Shown here: piece by piece, positions 1 through 9,493 of the stretch | Layout: the number at the start of each line of letters is the position of its first letter | How positions within the stretch are numbered: the first letter of the stretch is position 1 | NCBI RefSeq assembly: GCF_002879865.1 | Contig: NZ_PNXY01000005.1 | Location: 62,001 to 126,000 of the forward strand | DNA length: 64,000 nucleotides | Direction of reading: 5' to 3' | From: Paraburkholderia rhynchosiae | Lineage (GTDB): Bacteria; Pseudomonadota; Gammaproteobacteria; Burkholderiales; Burkholderiaceae | Notes under the pieces: generated by a model | What the model saw: the letters and a program-made list of their open reading frames with translations, nothing else | Told to the model about the DNA's origin: nothing | The model's database searches: none | Position numbers and translations under genes: made by a program

Positions 1-509
1 CGCTGCTGCGCTCGCTGATCGTGTTCGCCTGTGTGATGGAAGGCCTGTTCTTCTACGTCGGCTTTACGCAAATCCTGGCGCTCGGGCGCCAGAACAAGAT
101 GACCGGCGCCGCGGAACAGTACCAGTACATCCTGCGCGACGAGTCGATGCACTGCAATTTCGGCATCGACCTGATCAACCAGATCAAACTCGAAAACCCG
201 CAACTGTGGACGGCTGAGTTCCGCGCCGAAATCCGCGAGATTTTTCAGCAAGCGGTCGAACTTGAATATCGTTACGCAGAAGACACGATGCCGCGCGGGG
301 TGCTCGGCCTCAATGCGTCGATGTTCAAGAGCTATCTGCGCTTCATCTGCAACCGCCGTTGCCAGCAGATCGGTCTCGATCCGCTGTACCCGAACGAGGA
401 AAACCCGTTCCCGTGGATGAGCGAGATGATCGACCTGAAGAAGGAGCGCAACTTCTTCGAGACACGTGTGATCGAATATCAGACTGGCGGCGCGCTGACC
501 TGGGAGTAA
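1..509 (+). CDS. nrdB: Ribonucleoside-diphosphate reductase beta subunit (3' part only)
   Basis: Small subunit of class Ia ribonucleotide reductase, which carries the di-iron/tyrosyl radical cofactor needed by NrdA to reduce NDPs to dNDPs in the cytoplasm. The gene enters from the left edge in the frame whose codons begin at base 3, and about 168 C-terminal residues are visible. Two iron-ligand helices can be read: the Glu of [11 protein letters not shown], and the E-x-x-H of RDESMHCNF. The protein ends QTGGALTWE, the conserved C-terminal tail type that docks with NrdA. nrdA should lie upstream outside the window. A histone H1-like gene follows on the same strand after about 440 bases. Confidence 0.95.
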   Translation, partial: LLRSLIVFACVMEGLFFYVGFTQILALGRQNKMTGAAEQYQYILRDESMHCNFGIDLINQIKLENPQLWTAEFRAEIREIFQQAVELEYRYAEDTMPRGVLGLNASMFKSYLRFICNRRCQQIGLDPLYPNEENPFPWMSEMIDLKKERNFFETRVIEYQTGGALTWE

Positions 510-948
510 TCCGGTTCGTGTCGTAGATGCATTCATTGATGGGGATGCCGTCGGCCTCGGCTGCGGCAATTATGTTTAGGAGCTGAACCGCCTGATGCAA
601 AGCGTGCCCAGTGCGCCGCGTGCCTTCGCGGCCCACAAACATGACAGGCACTTTGCGAACCCTTCAGTGGGATGGGCAAACTTCCCCCCGGAAAAAGTCG
701 CCGGCGTTAGCGCCGGTGGCTCGATCAAGCAATTACCGGCGTTGAAACCCAACGCCGATGAGATCTGGCGCGCGGTGCCTTCAGGCACGGCGCACCTTAC
801 CGCATTCATTAGCGTAAGCGCGCGGCACCTGCGTACGCCGATGAATAGCCCGCTTCGTAGCGCGCGCCCTGAGAAGCGTCCGCGGGAAGCGGGTTTTGAC
901 GAAGGGTGTAGTTTGAACTGACTCTCATCTGAAAACCTGAAGGAGAAA
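510..948. other. Intergenic region with several hairpins, no convincing gene
   Basis: About 440 bases between nrdB and the H1-like gene. It contains perfect small inverted repeats: 701-716 (6-bp stem), 737-757 (8-bp stem, CGGCGTTG/CAACGCCG) and 775-788 (GTGCC/GGCAC). A 108-codon open frame at 595-921 has no recognisable domain and includes these hairpins, so I do not call it. The region may hold the nrdB transcript end and a structured leader for the H1-like gene. Confidence 0.5.
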
Positions 949-1596
949 ATGATGGCAACTGCAAAGAAAGCCGCCGCTAAGAAGCCTGCAGCAAAGAAGG
1001 TCGCAGCAAAGAAGGCAGCTCCGGCGAAGAAGGCAGCACCGGCAAAGAAAGTAGCAGCGAAGAAGGCAGCGCCGGCCAAGAAGGTCGCAGCGAAGAAAGC
1101 AGCACCGGCTAAGAAGGTAGCAGCGAAGAAAGCTGCACCGGCTAAGAAGGCTGCAGCGAAGAAAGCCGCACCGGCAAAGAAAGTAGCAGCGAAGAAGGCA
1201 GCACCGGCCAAGAAGGCTGCAGCGAAGAAGGCTGCACCGGCCAAGAAGGCGACTGCGAAGAAGGCTGCACCGGCTAAGAAGGCCGCAGCCAAGAAGGCCG
1301 CGCCTGCGAAGAAGGCTGCTGCGAAGAAAGCTGCGCCCGCCAAGAAGGCCGCTGCCAAGAAAGCTGCGCCTGCGAAAAAGGCTGCCGCTAAAAAGGCTGC
1401 GCCTGCCAAGAAGGCTGCTCCTGCGAAGAAGGCCGCTGCTCCTGCGAAGAAGGCTGCCCCTGCGAAGAAGGCTGTCGCCAAGAAGGCTGCGCCTGCACCC
1501 GCTGCGACTTCTGTTTCTAGCGCACCGGCGGCGACGGTGAAGACTGCGCTGAACCCGGCAGCGGCATGGCCGTTCCCGACGGGCAGCCGTCCGTAA
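949..1596 (+). CDS. Histone H1-like Ala/Lys/Pro-rich DNA-binding protein
   Basis: Very basic, low-complexity protein of about 214 residues, resembling the C-terminal tail of eukaryotic histone H1 and the bacterial HctB/AlgP-type nucleoid proteins. Almost the whole chain is built from AAKKAAPAKK-type units. The last 30 or so residues lose the lysines and end in an Ala/Pro/Ser tail (AAWPFPTGSRP). Such proteins bind DNA non-specifically through lysine repeats, so a role in nucleoid compaction is likely but not shown by the sequence. AGGAG at 941-945 sits 3 bases before ATG 949 and 6 before ATG 952. The second ATG, giving MATAKKAAAKK, is the better start. The repeat DNA is prone to length change between strains. 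Confidence 0.88.
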   Translation: MMATAKKAAAKKPAAKKVAAKKAAPAKKAAPAKKVAAKKAAPAKKVAAKKAAPAKKVAAKKAAPAKKAAAKKAAPAKKVAAKKAAPAKKAAAKKAAPAKKATAKKAAPAKKAAAKKAAPAKKAAAKKAAPAKKAAAKKAAPAKKAAAKKAAPAKKAAPAKKAAAPAKKAAPAKKAVAKKAAPAPAATSVSSAPAATVKTALNPAAAWPFPTGSRP

Positions 1597-1695
1597 TTGG
1601 GCCAGTGAGCGGTAGAAGCACTTCGACACATCGCTCGATGTGCCCAATGATCGAGTAGCGCTTAACGTCGTCTCGCGAGCGCTACTCGGTCAGGG

Positions 1696-1730
1696 TCCCG
1701 TTGCCGGGTTTCCGGCGACGGGATTTTTTT
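1696..1730 (+). terminator. Rho-independent terminator after the H1-like gene
   Basis: A 12-bp stem (1696-1707 with 1712-1723, one G-T wobble) closes a 4-base loop and is followed by seven T residues at 1724-1730. It lies about 100 bases after the H1-like stop codon, on the same strand. Confidence 0.85.
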
Positions 1731-1797
1731 CGTCGATGCAAAAGTGGAGCGCCTATCGGCGGGCGCAACCACGTACAGCCACAGCCATCTGCAGGCG

Positions 1798-1831
1798 AAA
1801 AAAAACGCATGCACAGGGGAGGGCATGCGTG
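1798..1831 (-). terminator. Rho-independent terminator of the minus-strand lipoprotein gene
   Basis: ACGCATGC (1806-1813) pairs with GCATGCGT (1824-1831). A run of nine A on the plus strand (1798-1806) becomes the U-tract of the minus-strand transcript. It sits about 50 bases beyond the lipoprotein stop codon, so it and the terminator at 1696-1730 insulate the two convergent genes. Confidence 0.8.
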
Positions 1832-1878
1832 TGAGGTCGATGCGGCCGTGCTAAGCCTGGCCGCTCGAGAGGGGAAAG

Positions 1879-2355
1879 CTAGTGTGTGACGCGCGTGACG
1901 CCGCCGCTGGAGAGAAGCCGAACGCGGTCGCCGGCGCGGAAAATCTCGCCGGTTGAGCTTTGCGTGATCGCGCGGATGTCGCCGTTGTCGAGCCGCACGG
2001 TGACCTCGAGACCGTCACGTACCGCCACGCCGTTCTCTACCGAGTTGCCCGCCACCGCACCCGCCAGACCGCCGATGATGCCCGTGACGATCGAGCCGCG
2101 GCCGCCGCCGATCGCGCTGCCGGCCACCGCACCGAGAGCGCCGCCGCCGATCGCGCCGAGGCCGCTCGGCTGGCCGTTGTTCGAACTGATCTTGACTGCG
2201 CGCACACTGTCGACCGTGCCCATCCGGACCGTTTCTTCGCGCTGTGCCTGCGACGCCGTATAAACGTCGGCAGAGCTGCTGTTATATGCACACCCCGACA
2301 TGGCCAGCGAACCGGCGATCAAGGCGGCCACTATCAGGCGACTCGCTGTTCTCAT
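1879..2355 (-). CDS. Glycine-zipper outer-membrane lipoprotein (SlyB/Pcp-like)
   Basis: 158-residue predicted lipoprotein. The N-terminus has Arg residues, a hydrophobic stretch and a lipobox ending in Cys22 (AMSGC), so signal peptidase II processing and outer-membrane anchoring are expected. The middle (about residues 66-110) is a glycine-zipper 2TM-type segment with regularly spaced glycines (GAIGGGALGAVAGSAIGGG). A small C-terminal beta-rich part follows (VTVRLDNGDIRAI). The layout matches the 17-kDa antigen/SlyB/Pcp group, thought to support envelope integrity. It is transcribed alone with its own terminator, and the upstream minus-strand kinase gene ends about 25 bases before it. The symbol slyB is not assigned because several paralogues share this layout. 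Confidence 0.85.
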   Translation of the reverse strand: MRTASRLIVAALIAGSLAMSGCAYNSSSADVYTASQAQREETVRMGTVDSVRAVKISSNNGQPSGLGAIGGGALGAVAGSAIGGGRGSIVTGIIGGLAGAVAGNSVENGVAVRDGLEVTVRLDNGDIRAITQSSTGEIFRAGDRVRLLSSGGVTRVTH

Positions 2356-2379
2356 TCCCTAACTCCAGTAGCTCCGGTG

Positions 2380-3318
2380 TTACGGCAGGTCATATCCGAA
2401 CGCCTGCTTGAACCGTTCGTTGATCTGCGCCCGGGTGGGCGCATAATTTTGCGGGCCTTGGTGTTCGATCTTCAGTGCGCCCATCAGGCTCGCGAGACGG
2501 CCGGTGGTCGCCCAGCCGAGCTTGTTCTCGATGCCGTACAGCAAGCCGCCGCGAAACGCGTCGCCGCATCCCGTTGGGTCGAGCACTTGCTGTGCCTTGA
2601 CGGCCGGGATCTGTTCGATACCGCCCGCGTGATGAATCTGCGCACCGTGCTCGCCGAGCGTGACGATTAGTGCTTCGACCTTGCTGGCGATTTCCTCGAT
2701 CGACCAACCCGTCTTGTTGCTCACGAGTTTGGCTTCGTAATCGTTGACAGCTACGTAAGTCGCAAGTTCAATCATGCGCCGCAGTGCAGCACCGTCGAAG
2801 AGCGGCAAGCCTTGACCTGGATCGAAGATGAACGGCACACCCGCTGCCGCCAGGTGCTCCGAATGCTGAACCATGCCGTCGTAGCCGTCGGGTGCAACGA
2901 TGCCTAGCGTGATGTCTTTCGCCTCGTCCGCGCGGTTCAGATGCGACTGCATCATCGCGCCCGGATGGAACGCGGTGATCTGATTGTTTTCGAGGTCGGT
3001 GGTGATCATGGCCTGCGCCGAGTAGGTGCCCGGCACCACCAGCACATTCTCTGTCGAGAGCCCGAGCTGCTCAAATCGGTCAATATAGAGCTGCGCGTCG
3101 ACTGCTCCCAGCGCGCCCATGATGCGCGCGTCGCCGCCGAGCAGATTCAGCGAGTACGCGATGTTGCCCGCGCAGCCGCCGAACTCGCGGCGCATCGTCG
3201 GCACGAGAAAACTCACGTTCAGGATGTGGACCTGCTCCGGCAGGATGTGCTCCCGGAACCGGCCTTCGAAGGTCATGATGTTGTCGTAGGCGAGCGAGCC
3301 GCAAATCAGCGTAGCCAA
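2380..3318 (-). CDS. PfkB/ribokinase-family sugar or nucleoside kinase
   Basis: Cytoplasmic small-molecule kinase of the PfkB family, which transfers phosphate from ATP to a sugar or nucleoside hydroxyl. The N-terminus MATLICGSLAYDNIMTFEG is followed by the Gly-Gly substrate motif (FGGCAGNIAYSL). The C-terminal DPTGCGDAFRGG, about residues 247-258, holds the catalytic Asp and anion hole. I chose TTG at 3318 because AGGA lies 9 bases upstream and the family motif begins here, giving 312 residues. An in-frame ATG at 3381 would add 21 residues of unlike composition. Related proteins are annotated as adenosine kinase-like, but the substrate cannot be read from sequence. Confidence 0.85.
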   Translation of the reverse strand: MATLICGSLAYDNIMTFEGRFREHILPEQVHILNVSFLVPTMRREFGGCAGNIAYSLNLLGGDARIMGALGAVDAQLYIDRFEQLGLSTENVLVVPGTYSAQAMITTDLENNQITAFHPGAMMQSHLNRADEAKDITLGIVAPDGYDGMVQHSEHLAAAGVPFIFDPGQGLPLFDGAALRRMIELATYVAVNDYEAKLVSNKTGWSIEEIASKVEALIVTLGEHGAQIHHAGGIEQIPAVKAQQVLDPTGCGDAFRGGLLYGIENKLGWATTGRLASLMGALKIEHQGPQNYAPTRAQINERFKQAFGYDLP

Positions 3319-3415
3319 GGCGAGCGTTCCTGTAAAAAACGATGAAGAAATTGGGCGCGACGATGTGACGACGCCGCGCATACAGCGCGGCGCCTGGTGT
3401 TCGTACGCTAAGGTT

Positions 3416-3916
3416 TTACTTCAACGCGGCGAGCGCAGCGTCGTAGTTCGGTTCGTTCTTGATTTCACCAACCAGTTCCGAATGAACCACTTTGTCGTTC
3501 TCGTCGATCACGACAACGGCGCGCGCCGTCAGACCCGCCAGCGGGCCGCTCGTCACGTCGACGCCATACGCTTGCGCGAACTCATGGCCGCGGAAGGTGG
3601 AGGCCGTCACGACGTTCTCGATGCCTTCTGTCGTGCAGAAGCGCGAGGCGGCGAACGGCAGGTCGCCCGACACGACGATAACGGCCGTGTTGGTCAGCTT
3701 CGCAGCCGCTTCGTTGAACTTGCGGGTAGACGTCGCGCAGGTCGGCGTGTCGAGGCTCGGGACGATGTTCAGCACCTTGCGCTTGCCGGCGAAATCGGCG
3801 AGCGACAACGGCTTCAGATCCTTGCCGACCAGCGAGAAAGCGGGAGCGGCCTGACCCACCGACGGAAAGGCGCCGGCTACTTCGATCGGGTTACCACCCA
3901 GCGTGACTTGACTCAT
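3416..3916 (-). CDS. tpx: Thiol peroxidase, atypical 2-Cys peroxiredoxin
   Basis: Reduces hydrogen and alkyl peroxides using electrons from thioredoxin. The 166-residue protein matches the family length. The peroxidatic cysteine is Cys60 in PSLDTPTC and the resolving cysteine is Cys94 in SRFC, which is the Tpx pair spacing. The start is ATG 3916 ([10 protein letters not shown]), preceded by GGAG at a suitable distance; the longer in-frame extension would run into the upstream gene. It is the next gene after the zinc-ribbon protein on the same strand, with about 70 bases between, so it may have its own promoter. Confidence 0.95.
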   Translation of the reverse strand: MSQVTLGGNPIEVAGAFPSVGQAAPAFSLVGKDLKPLSLADFAGKRKVLNIVPSLDTPTCATSTRKFNEAAAKLTNTAVIVVSGDLPFAASRFCTTEGIENVVTASTFRGHEFAQAYGVDVTSGPLAGLTARAVVVIDENDKVVHSELVGEIKNEPNYDAALAALK

Positions 3917-3989
3917 GTTGTTGTGCTCCGAAAGTTCGTCAGTGATGACGGTGAACGTGCCCGGTTCATGCCGGGCGCGCAGGGATGCG

Positions 3990-5261
3990 TTACGGATAAA
4001 AAATCTGTACGCGGAAATTGGAGGCGACCGCATTTCCCGTATCGAGGTGCACGATCATGGTTTGCGTCATGTGCGGCGGCAAGCCGGCGGCGATCGACGT
4101 GCCGGGCGGGACATAGTCCTGCGGGAACAGCACGCGGCGCAGTGCCACATTGTTCTGATCATCGAGCAGCGTGAGCTCGATGGCCGGATAGGCGAGCGCG
4201 ACGTTGAAGCGGTTGCGCAGCGGCATCCGCAATTCGAGCTTGTGCGGTCCGTCGATCTGCCGCAGGTCCGAAGGTTCGACCTGCAAGCCGTCGATGTCGT
4301 GCGGCGCGGTGATCTTGCAGCCAAGTTGCGCGCACACCTTCGCGTAGAGCGTCTGGGTGCGCGGCAGGTACACAAGCACGGTTTCGCGCTGCCACCAGGC
4401 GAGCTGAGCAAGCAGGGCGATGACGAGCAGTACCGCCGCCACAGACCCGCCGATGATCCACGCGAGGCGCCGCGGTTCGGCGGGGCGCGTTTCGCGCACC
4501 ACTGGGAATGGATCGATGTCGTCGTTGACCGGCTGTACCGAGAATGGCTCGCCGCTCGGCGTGGCCGCAGCGCGAGCCCCGCCGGGCTGCTCATCCGCCG
4601 GATACGGCTGCGGGTGTGGGTGCGTTGCGCCGAGGCCGGCCGCGCCTACGCCGGTCGTTCCGAAATGCGGTTCGTTGTCGGAAAATCCGTGGAAGGACGC
4701 CGACTCGTTCAGCACGGGTTCGTCGGCCGGAGATTCCGAAGGGCGCTCGGTCTTATGCCAGACTCGCGGCGCTTCTTCGATGGGCGGCTCGGCTTCGTAG
4801 GCGAAGGGTTCGAGCGGCGCGTCCGCAAGTACGGGTTCGTGATCGGGCGGAGCCGCAGCGCTTGGGCCGTCGGCAGGCAGCTCGGGCTCCGTCGCCGCGT
4901 GGCCTGGTGCGGCGGGACTGCCCGCGCCAGCGTAACGCGGCTCCGCTGAGACGTTGTCTGCGTTATGGCGGAAGCGCTCCTCGAAGAGCGGCGTGGGCCG
5001 AGGCGCCCAGGGATCCCACGCGGCGGGGCTAAAATCGGCGCCGCTTGGGCGCACGCCCGAGAGTGCCTCGATTGCCGCGGCTGCGGACACCTGCCGCGCG
5101 GTGGAGAAGTCGCCGCCCTCGCTCACATCGAACAGGCTGCTGGATGCGTCGAACACTTCCTGGCATTGTCCGCAGCGCACGAGACCACGGCGCAGCGCTA
5201 GCTGAGCCGGTTGAAGGCGGAAGACGGTTTCGCAGAAGGGGCAGCGCGTCGCCAGAAGCAT
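3990..5261 (-). CDS. Zinc-ribbon and DUF3426 membrane protein
   Basis: 423-residue protein of unknown function with three parts. The N-terminus is an MJ0042-type zinc ribbon: Cys7, Cys10, Cys30 and Cys33 in CPFC and CGQC. A long acidic, Pro/Ala/Glu-rich linker of low complexity follows, then one membrane helix ([20 protein letters not shown]). A C-terminal domain of the DUF3426 type follows with two cysteines (VCAQLGC). The predicted topology puts the zinc ribbon in the cytoplasm and the C-terminal domain in the periplasm. I chose ATG 5261 because the zinc ribbon starts at once from it. It lies just downstream of prmA, a linkage common in Burkholderiales. The role is unknown. Confidence 0.85.
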   Translation of the reverse strand: MLLATRCPFCETVFRLQPAQLALRRGLVRCGQCQEVFDASSSLFDVSEGGDFSTARQVSAAAAIEALSGVRPSGADFSPAAWDPWAPRPTPLFEERFRHNADNVSAEPRYAGAGSPAAPGHAATEPELPADGPSAAAPPDHEPVLADAPLEPFAYEAEPPIEEAPRVWHKTERPSESPADEPVLNESASFHGFSDNEPHFGTTGVGAAGLGATHPHPQPYPADEQPGGARAAATPSGEPFSVQPVNDDIDPFPVVRETRPAEPRRLAWIIGGSVAAVLLVIALLAQLAWWQRETVLVYLPRTQTLYAKVCAQLGCKITAPHDIDGLQVEPSDLRQIDGPHKLELRMPLRNRFNVALAYPAIELTLLDDQNNVALRRVLFPQDYVPPGTSIAAGLPPHMTQTMIVHLDTGNAVASNFRVQIFYP

Positions 5262-5308
5262 ATTGAGCCGGTTGGCCGAAGGCCGTTGGTTGGACAATAC
5301 GCCTTATT

Positions 5309-6211
5309 CTAATGGCTTTCTCGGCGTGTTCCCGCTAGACATACCCATCCTTCGTGTTCGCGCCATACGCCGATGTCGATCCATCGCGAGTAGACCTGCG
5401 CGACCTCGTCGGCCTGGCGCGCCAGAATGCCGGACAGTGCGATCCGGCCGCCCGGCTTCACTTTCGACGAAAGCATCGAGGCCATCAGCTTAAGCGGATT
5501 GGACAGGATATTGGCGACCACGATTTCGAATTCGCCGGTAGGACATTCGTCGGGCAAACCGTAGATGACGTCGGCGCGGTTTCGTTCGCTGTTATGACGC
5601 GCCGACTCGACCGCCTGCGGATCGATGTCGATGCCGTACACCGGATCGGCGCCGCACTTTTTCGCAAGGATCGCGAGGATGCCGGAGCCGCAACCGTAAT
5701 CGAGCACGGACTGCCCGGGCTTGACCGCTTGCTCCAGCCATTCCATGCACAAACGCGTGGTCGGATGACTGCCCGTGCCGAACGCGAGGCCCGGATCGAG
5801 TTCGAGAACCAGTGCTTGCGGGTCCGGCGCGTCGTGCCACGAAGGCACGACCCAGATACGTTCGCCAATTGGAATCGGATCGAATTGCGACTGCGTGAGC
5901 CGCACCCAATCCTGGTCTTCGACGTCACGCATCGTGAACGACGGCGTGCTCGCGAGACCGACTTCGTTCGCTGCGGCGGCGAGCAGCACCGCCGGTTCCT
6001 GTTCCGGCGCAAGCAGCGCGATCACGCGCGAACGCCGCCACGCCGAGCGATCGGGTGTGAGACCGGGCTCGCCGAACAGCGGCTGTTCGTCGGGCGTGTC
6101 GGCGTCCGCGTCTTCGACCGATACGGACAGCGCACCCAACTCGAGCAGCGCGTCGGAAAATTCCTCCGCGTGCTCGCGTGCCAATTCGGCGACCAGTTCC
6201 CGGTAACTCAT
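5309..6211 (-). CDS. prmA: Ribosomal protein L11 methyltransferase
   Basis: SAM-dependent methyltransferase that trimethylates amino groups of ribosomal protein L11. The 300-residue length is typical. A substrate-recognition domain occupies the N-terminal part. The catalytic Rossmann domain shows the SAM-binding motif [12 protein letters not shown], the acidic loop [13 protein letters not shown], and the catalytic-site motif VANILSNPL. The gene starts 4 bases after the accC stop codon, so it is co-transcribed with accBC. Its stop lies about 50 bases before the zinc-ribbon gene. Confidence 0.96.
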   Translation of the reverse strand: MSYRELVAELAREHAEEFSDALLELGALSVSVEDADADTPDEQPLFGEPGLTPDRSAWRRSRVIALLAPEQEPAVLLAAAANEVGLASTPSFTMRDVEDQDWVRLTQSQFDPIPIGERIWVVPSWHDAPDPQALVLELDPGLAFGTGSHPTTRLCMEWLEQAVKPGQSVLDYGCGSGILAILAKKCGADPVYGIDIDPQAVESARHNSERNRADVIYGLPDECPTGEFEIVVANILSNPLKLMASMLSSKVKPGGRIALSGILARQADEVAQVYSRWIDIGVWREHEGWVCLAGTRRESH

Positions 6212-6214
6212 GAC

Positions 6215-7582
6215 TTACGCTTCTTCCGGCGCGGCCTGCAGCTTCGCGGCCAACCGGTTTTCGAGGTAGTGAATGCTCGTGCCGCCTTCGACGAACTTTG
6301 CGTCCAGCATCAGCTCGCGATGCAGCGGGATGTTCGTCTGAATGCCTTCGACGACCATTTCCGACAGCGCAATGCGCATCCGCTTGATCGCCTGTTCGCG
6401 GGTGGTGCCGTAGGCGATCAGCTTGCCGATCATCGAATCATAGTTCGGCGGCACAAAATAGCCATTGTAGGCGTGCGAATCGACGCGGATGCCGGGGCCG
6501 CCCGGCATGTGCCACGACGTCAGGCGCCCTGGCGACGGAATGAACTTGAACGGATCTTCGGCGTTGATCCGGCATTCGATCGCATGGCCCTTGAAGACGA
6601 TGTCGCGCTGACGGTAGGCGAGCTTTTCGCCGGCAGCAATGCGGATCTGTTCCTGCACGATGTCGATGCCCGTGATCAGTTCGGTCACGGGGTGCTCGAC
6701 CTGCACGCGCGTGTTCATTTCGATGAAGTAGAACTCGCCGTTTTCGTACAGGAACTCGAACGTACCCGCGCCAAGATAGCCCATCTTCTTGCAGGCGTCC
6801 GCGCAACGGTCGCCGATCCGGTCAATCAGACGGCGCGCGATGCCCGGCGCCGGCGCTTCTTCGATCACTTTCTGGTGACGGCGCTGCATCGAGCAATCGC
6901 GCTCGCCGAGCCAGACCGCGTTCTTGAACGAATCGGACAACACCTGAATTTCGATGTGCCGCGGGTTCTCCAGGAATTTCTCCATGTAGACCTGCGGATT
7001 GCCGAACGCACGGCCGGCTTCTTCACGCGTCATGTTGACCGCGTTGACGAGCGCGGCTTCCGTGTGGACGACGCGCATGCCGCGGCCACCGCCGCCGCCC
7101 GCGGCCTTGATGATGACCGGATAGCCGACCTGACGCGCAATTTTCACGATCTCTTTCGGATCTTCCGGCAGCGCGCCTTCAGAACCCGGCACGCAGGGCA
7201 CGCCGGTCTTGATCATGGTCTGCTTGGCCGTGACCTTGTCGCCCATCATCCGGATCGTTTCCGGGCGCGGGCCGATGAAGGTGAAGCCCGACTGCTCGAC
7301 ACGCTCGGCGAAGTCGGCGTTTTCCGACAGGAAGCCGTAGCCGGGGTGGATCGCTTCGGCGTCCGTGACTTCCGCCGCGCTGATCAGCGCGGGCATGTTC
7401 AGGTAGCTCAGATTCGAAGGCGCCGGGCCGATGCAAACCGCCTCGTCGGCGAGCTTGACGTATTTGGCTTCCTTGTCGGCTTCCGAGTAGACGACGACCG
7501 TCTTGACGCCGAGTTCGCGGCACGCGCGCTGGATGCGGAGCGCGATCTCGCCACGATTGGCAATGAGGATTTTTTCAAACAT
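6215..7582 (-). CDS. accC: Acetyl-CoA carboxylase, biotin carboxylase subunit
   Basis: Carboxylates the biotin of BCCP using ATP and bicarbonate, the first half-reaction of acetyl-CoA carboxylase in fatty acid synthesis. From ATG 7582 the protein is 455 residues ([17 protein letters not shown]), the usual length; the in-frame upstream extension has no family similarity. The ATP-grasp glycine loop (GGGGGRGM) and the active-site segment [16 protein letters not shown] are intact, as is the C-terminal NRL region. It lies about 130 bases downstream of accB and just upstream of prmA. Confidence 0.97.
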   Translation of the reverse strand: MFEKILIANRGEIALRIQRACRELGVKTVVVYSEADKEAKYVKLADEAVCIGPAPSNLSYLNMPALISAAEVTDAEAIHPGYGFLSENADFAERVEQSGFTFIGPRPETIRMMGDKVTAKQTMIKTGVPCVPGSEGALPEDPKEIVKIARQVGYPVIIKAAGGGGGRGMRVVHTEAALVNAVNMTREEAGRAFGNPQVYMEKFLENPRHIEIQVLSDSFKNAVWLGERDCSMQRRHQKVIEEAPAPGIARRLIDRIGDRCADACKKMGYLGAGTFEFLYENGEFYFIEMNTRVQVEHPVTELITGIDIVQEQIRIAAGEKLAYRQRDIVFKGHAIECRINAEDPFKFIPSPGRLTSWHMPGGPGIRVDSHAYNGYFVPPNYDSMIGKLIAYGTTREQAIKRMRIALSEMVVEGIQTNIPLHRELMLDAKFVEGGTSIHYLENRLAAKLQAAPEEA

Positions 7583-7713
7583 AGCGGATTTTTTCGACTC
7601 ATCAGTGGGCGCCGGGTTGCTTACAACGCCGGCTGCCTCAGAAGATCGGGCGCGCGCCGTGTGCAACGGGCGCGCGGGCGGCATGCGCACGACAAAGCGC
7701 AGTGCGCGCCGCG

Positions 7714-8187
7714 TTAGCCGACCAGGAACAGCGGCTGGCCGTATTCGACAGCCTGGCCGTTTTCGACGAGGATTTCCTTCACGACGCCGGACTTGTCCGA
7801 CTCGATTTCGTTGAGCAGCTTCATTGCTTCGATGATGCAGATCGTCTGGCCTTCCTTGACCGTGTCGCCGACCTGGACGAACGGATCAGCGCCCGGCGAC
7901 GGCGCGCGATAGAACGTGCCGACCATCGGCGAGGTCACCACGTGGCCTTGCGGCGCGGCTGCGGCTGGCGTGGCCGGAGCGCCTGCAGCCGCGGCGGAAG
8001 ATGCGTCGCCACCTACGGCCGGAACCGGCTGCGGGTACTGCGGCGCATACGAAGCGGGCTGTTGAACGTAAACCGGCGGCGCATTCTTGACGATGCGGAC
8101 CTTGCCCTCGCCCTCGGTCACTTCGAGTTCCGAGATACCGGACTCGGAGACGAGGTCGATCAGAGTTTTCAGTTTACGTAGATCCAT
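7714..8187 (-). CDS. accB: Acetyl-CoA carboxylase, biotin carboxyl carrier protein
   Basis: Small carrier subunit that is biotinylated and shuttles the carboxyl group between AccC and the AccAD carboxyltransferase. 157 residues: an N-terminal dimerisation segment ([16 protein letters not shown]), an Ala/Pro linker, and the C-terminal biotinyl domain. The biotin-attachment lysine is Lys123 within [10 protein letters not shown]. It precedes accC and follows aroQ on the same strand, the usual proteobacterial arrangement. Confidence 0.97.
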   Translation of the reverse strand: MDLRKLKTLIDLVSESGISELEVTEGEGKVRIVKNAPPVYVQQPASYAPQYPQPVPAVGGDASSAAAAGAPATPAAAAPQGHVVTSPMVGTFYRAPSPGADPFVQVGDTVKEGQTICIIEAMKLLNEIESDKSGVVKEILVENGQAVEYGQPLFLVG

Positions 8188-8258
8188 CAGGAAGCCCCTT
8201 TCAATGCGAAAAAGTGCCGGCGCATGCGCGACCGGCGCGAATTAGACGTGTTTGGAAT

Positions 8259-8714
8259 TCAGCCGCGCGACGAACCGGCGGTCAACCGGTCAAGCGCGAA
8301 TTCGAGCGCGTACAGATAACCCTTCCAGCCAAGACCGCAAATCACGCCCTCAGCCTGGTCAGAGAAATACGAGTGATGCCGGAACGGTTCGCGGCGATGT
8401 ACGTTCGACAGGTGAATCTCGACGAACGGAATGCCGACTCCGGCCAGTGCGTCCCGAATCGCCACGCTGGTATGCGTGTACGCGGCGGGATTGATCAGGA
8501 TCAAATCGGTTTTTTCAGTCCGCGCGGATTGGATGCGATCTACCAGTGCGCCTTCGTGATTGCTCTGGAACGACGCGAGTTCGACGCCGGCGTCCGCTGC
8601 GCGGTCGGCCAGCGCCTGATCGATCTGCGGCAGGGTCACGCGCCCATAAACCTCGGGTTCCCGGGTGCCGAGAAGGTTGAGATTGGGCCCGTGCACTACC
8701 AGCAGTCGCGTCAT
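8259..8714 (-). CDS. aroQ: 3-dehydroquinate dehydratase, type II
   Basis: Third step of the shikimate pathway, dehydrating 3-dehydroquinate to 3-dehydroshikimate. The 151-residue protein is a normal type II enzyme, which forms dodecamers. The N-terminus [16 protein letters not shown] contains catalytic Arg18 and Tyr23. Other family segments are [17 protein letters not shown] and [19 protein letters not shown]. It begins the aroQ-accB-accC-prmA run, which is a common linkage. A gap of about 195 bases to the upstream tlpA-like gene could hold the promoter, but I could not fix one. Confidence 0.96.
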   Translation of the reverse strand: MTRLLVVHGPNLNLLGTREPEVYGRVTLPQIDQALADRAADAGVELASFQSNHEGALVDRIQSARTEKTDLILINPAAYTHTSVAIRDALAGVGIPFVEIHLSNVHRREPFRHHSYFSDQAEGVICGLGWKGYLYALEFALDRLTAGSSRG

Positions 8715-8908
8715 GGTCGCTTCTTTTTCCGTGGAATTGGGCGCACTTTAGCGCTGATTAGAGAAACTTGTCTAGTTTCCTGCACGAAGGAAGCGTCGGC
8801 AGCGGTTTTTCGGCATTCGTTCAACGGTCGAATTTCTCCTAATTTCGGCCCATTTGCGCCCAATTTTCCGCCTTCCGAGACGAAACGACTGTCAAAAGTT
8901 TGTGAAAT

Positions 8909-9484
8909 TTACAGCGAGTCGAGGGTCTGTTTTAACGCTTTTTGGTCGACTTGGCCTAATTTTGTCGAGCGAATATCGCCTTGCGCGTCGATTACTACGG
9001 TGAATGGGAGCCCGCCCGCCGTATTGCCGAACGCCCGCGCGAGGTCGGCGCCGCCGAACCCCGTCACATAGACCGGATAGGCAACCTTCACTTTTTGCAG
9101 GAAGTTGCGGACGTTTTTCTCGGAATCGACGCCCAGTCCGACGAACTGAATACCTTTCTTCGCGTAATCGCGCTGGAGCTGGGACAGCGCAGGCATTTCC
9201 TCAACGCAGGGTCCGCACCACGATGCCCAGAAGTTAACGACGATTGGGTGGCCTTTGAGCACGGATAGCGACTGCGTTCTGCCGTCGACGGTCGTAACGG
9301 GCGCCGCCCATAACTGAGCCACGGCGCTTTCCTTTGGCCCAGACTGCGCTGCCTGCACGACCCCGTTGGCGCCCTTGCCGAAGCTATCGCCGTGGCCGCC
9401 GTTCAGCCAATGGTTAGCCAACACGCCGGCTGCGGCCGCGATCACTGCGACAAGCGCGCCGGCCAGAATCCGTCTCGTGTTCAT
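8909..9484 (-). CDS. TlpA/ResA-family periplasmic thiol-disulfide oxidoreductase
   Basis: 191-residue thioredoxin-fold protein anchored by an N-terminal hydrophobic helix (about residues 5-25) with the catalytic domain in the periplasm. The redox motif is WASWCGPC, followed by VEEMP. A cis-Pro region is visible in GGLPFTVVIDAQGDI. Proteins of this group keep cysteines reduced, for example in cytochrome c maturation, or reduce specific periplasmic partners. No ccm genes are nearby, so the partner is unknown. It starts 10 bases from the stop of the upstream unknown gene and is probably co-transcribed with it. Confidence 0.9.
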   Translation of the reverse strand: MNTRRILAGALVAVIAAAAGVLANHWLNGGHGDSFGKGANGVVQAAQSGPKESAVAQLWAAPVTTVDGRTQSLSVLKGHPIVVNFWASWCGPCVEEMPALSQLQRDYAKKGIQFVGLGVDSEKNVRNFLQKVKVAYPVYVTGFGGADLARAFGNTAGGLPFTVVIDAQGDIRSTKLGQVDQKALKQTLDSL

Positions 9485-9493
9485 CTTGCATGT

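Noticed and set aside
595-921. 108-codon plus-strand open frame between nrdB and the H1-like gene
   Set aside because: No recognisable domain, no convincing ribosome-binding site, and it covers several hairpins.
576-1647. Long minus-strand open frames opposite the H1-like gene (240 and 351 codons, rich in Ala/Phe/Arg/Leu)
   Set aside because: They are a mirror of the Lys/Ala repeat on the plus strand; no start signal or domain.
5354-7717. 787-codon plus-strand open frame across prmA and accC
   Set aside because: It is opposite two clear conserved genes; its Arg/Asp/His-rich composition is typical of a shadow frame in GC-rich DNA.
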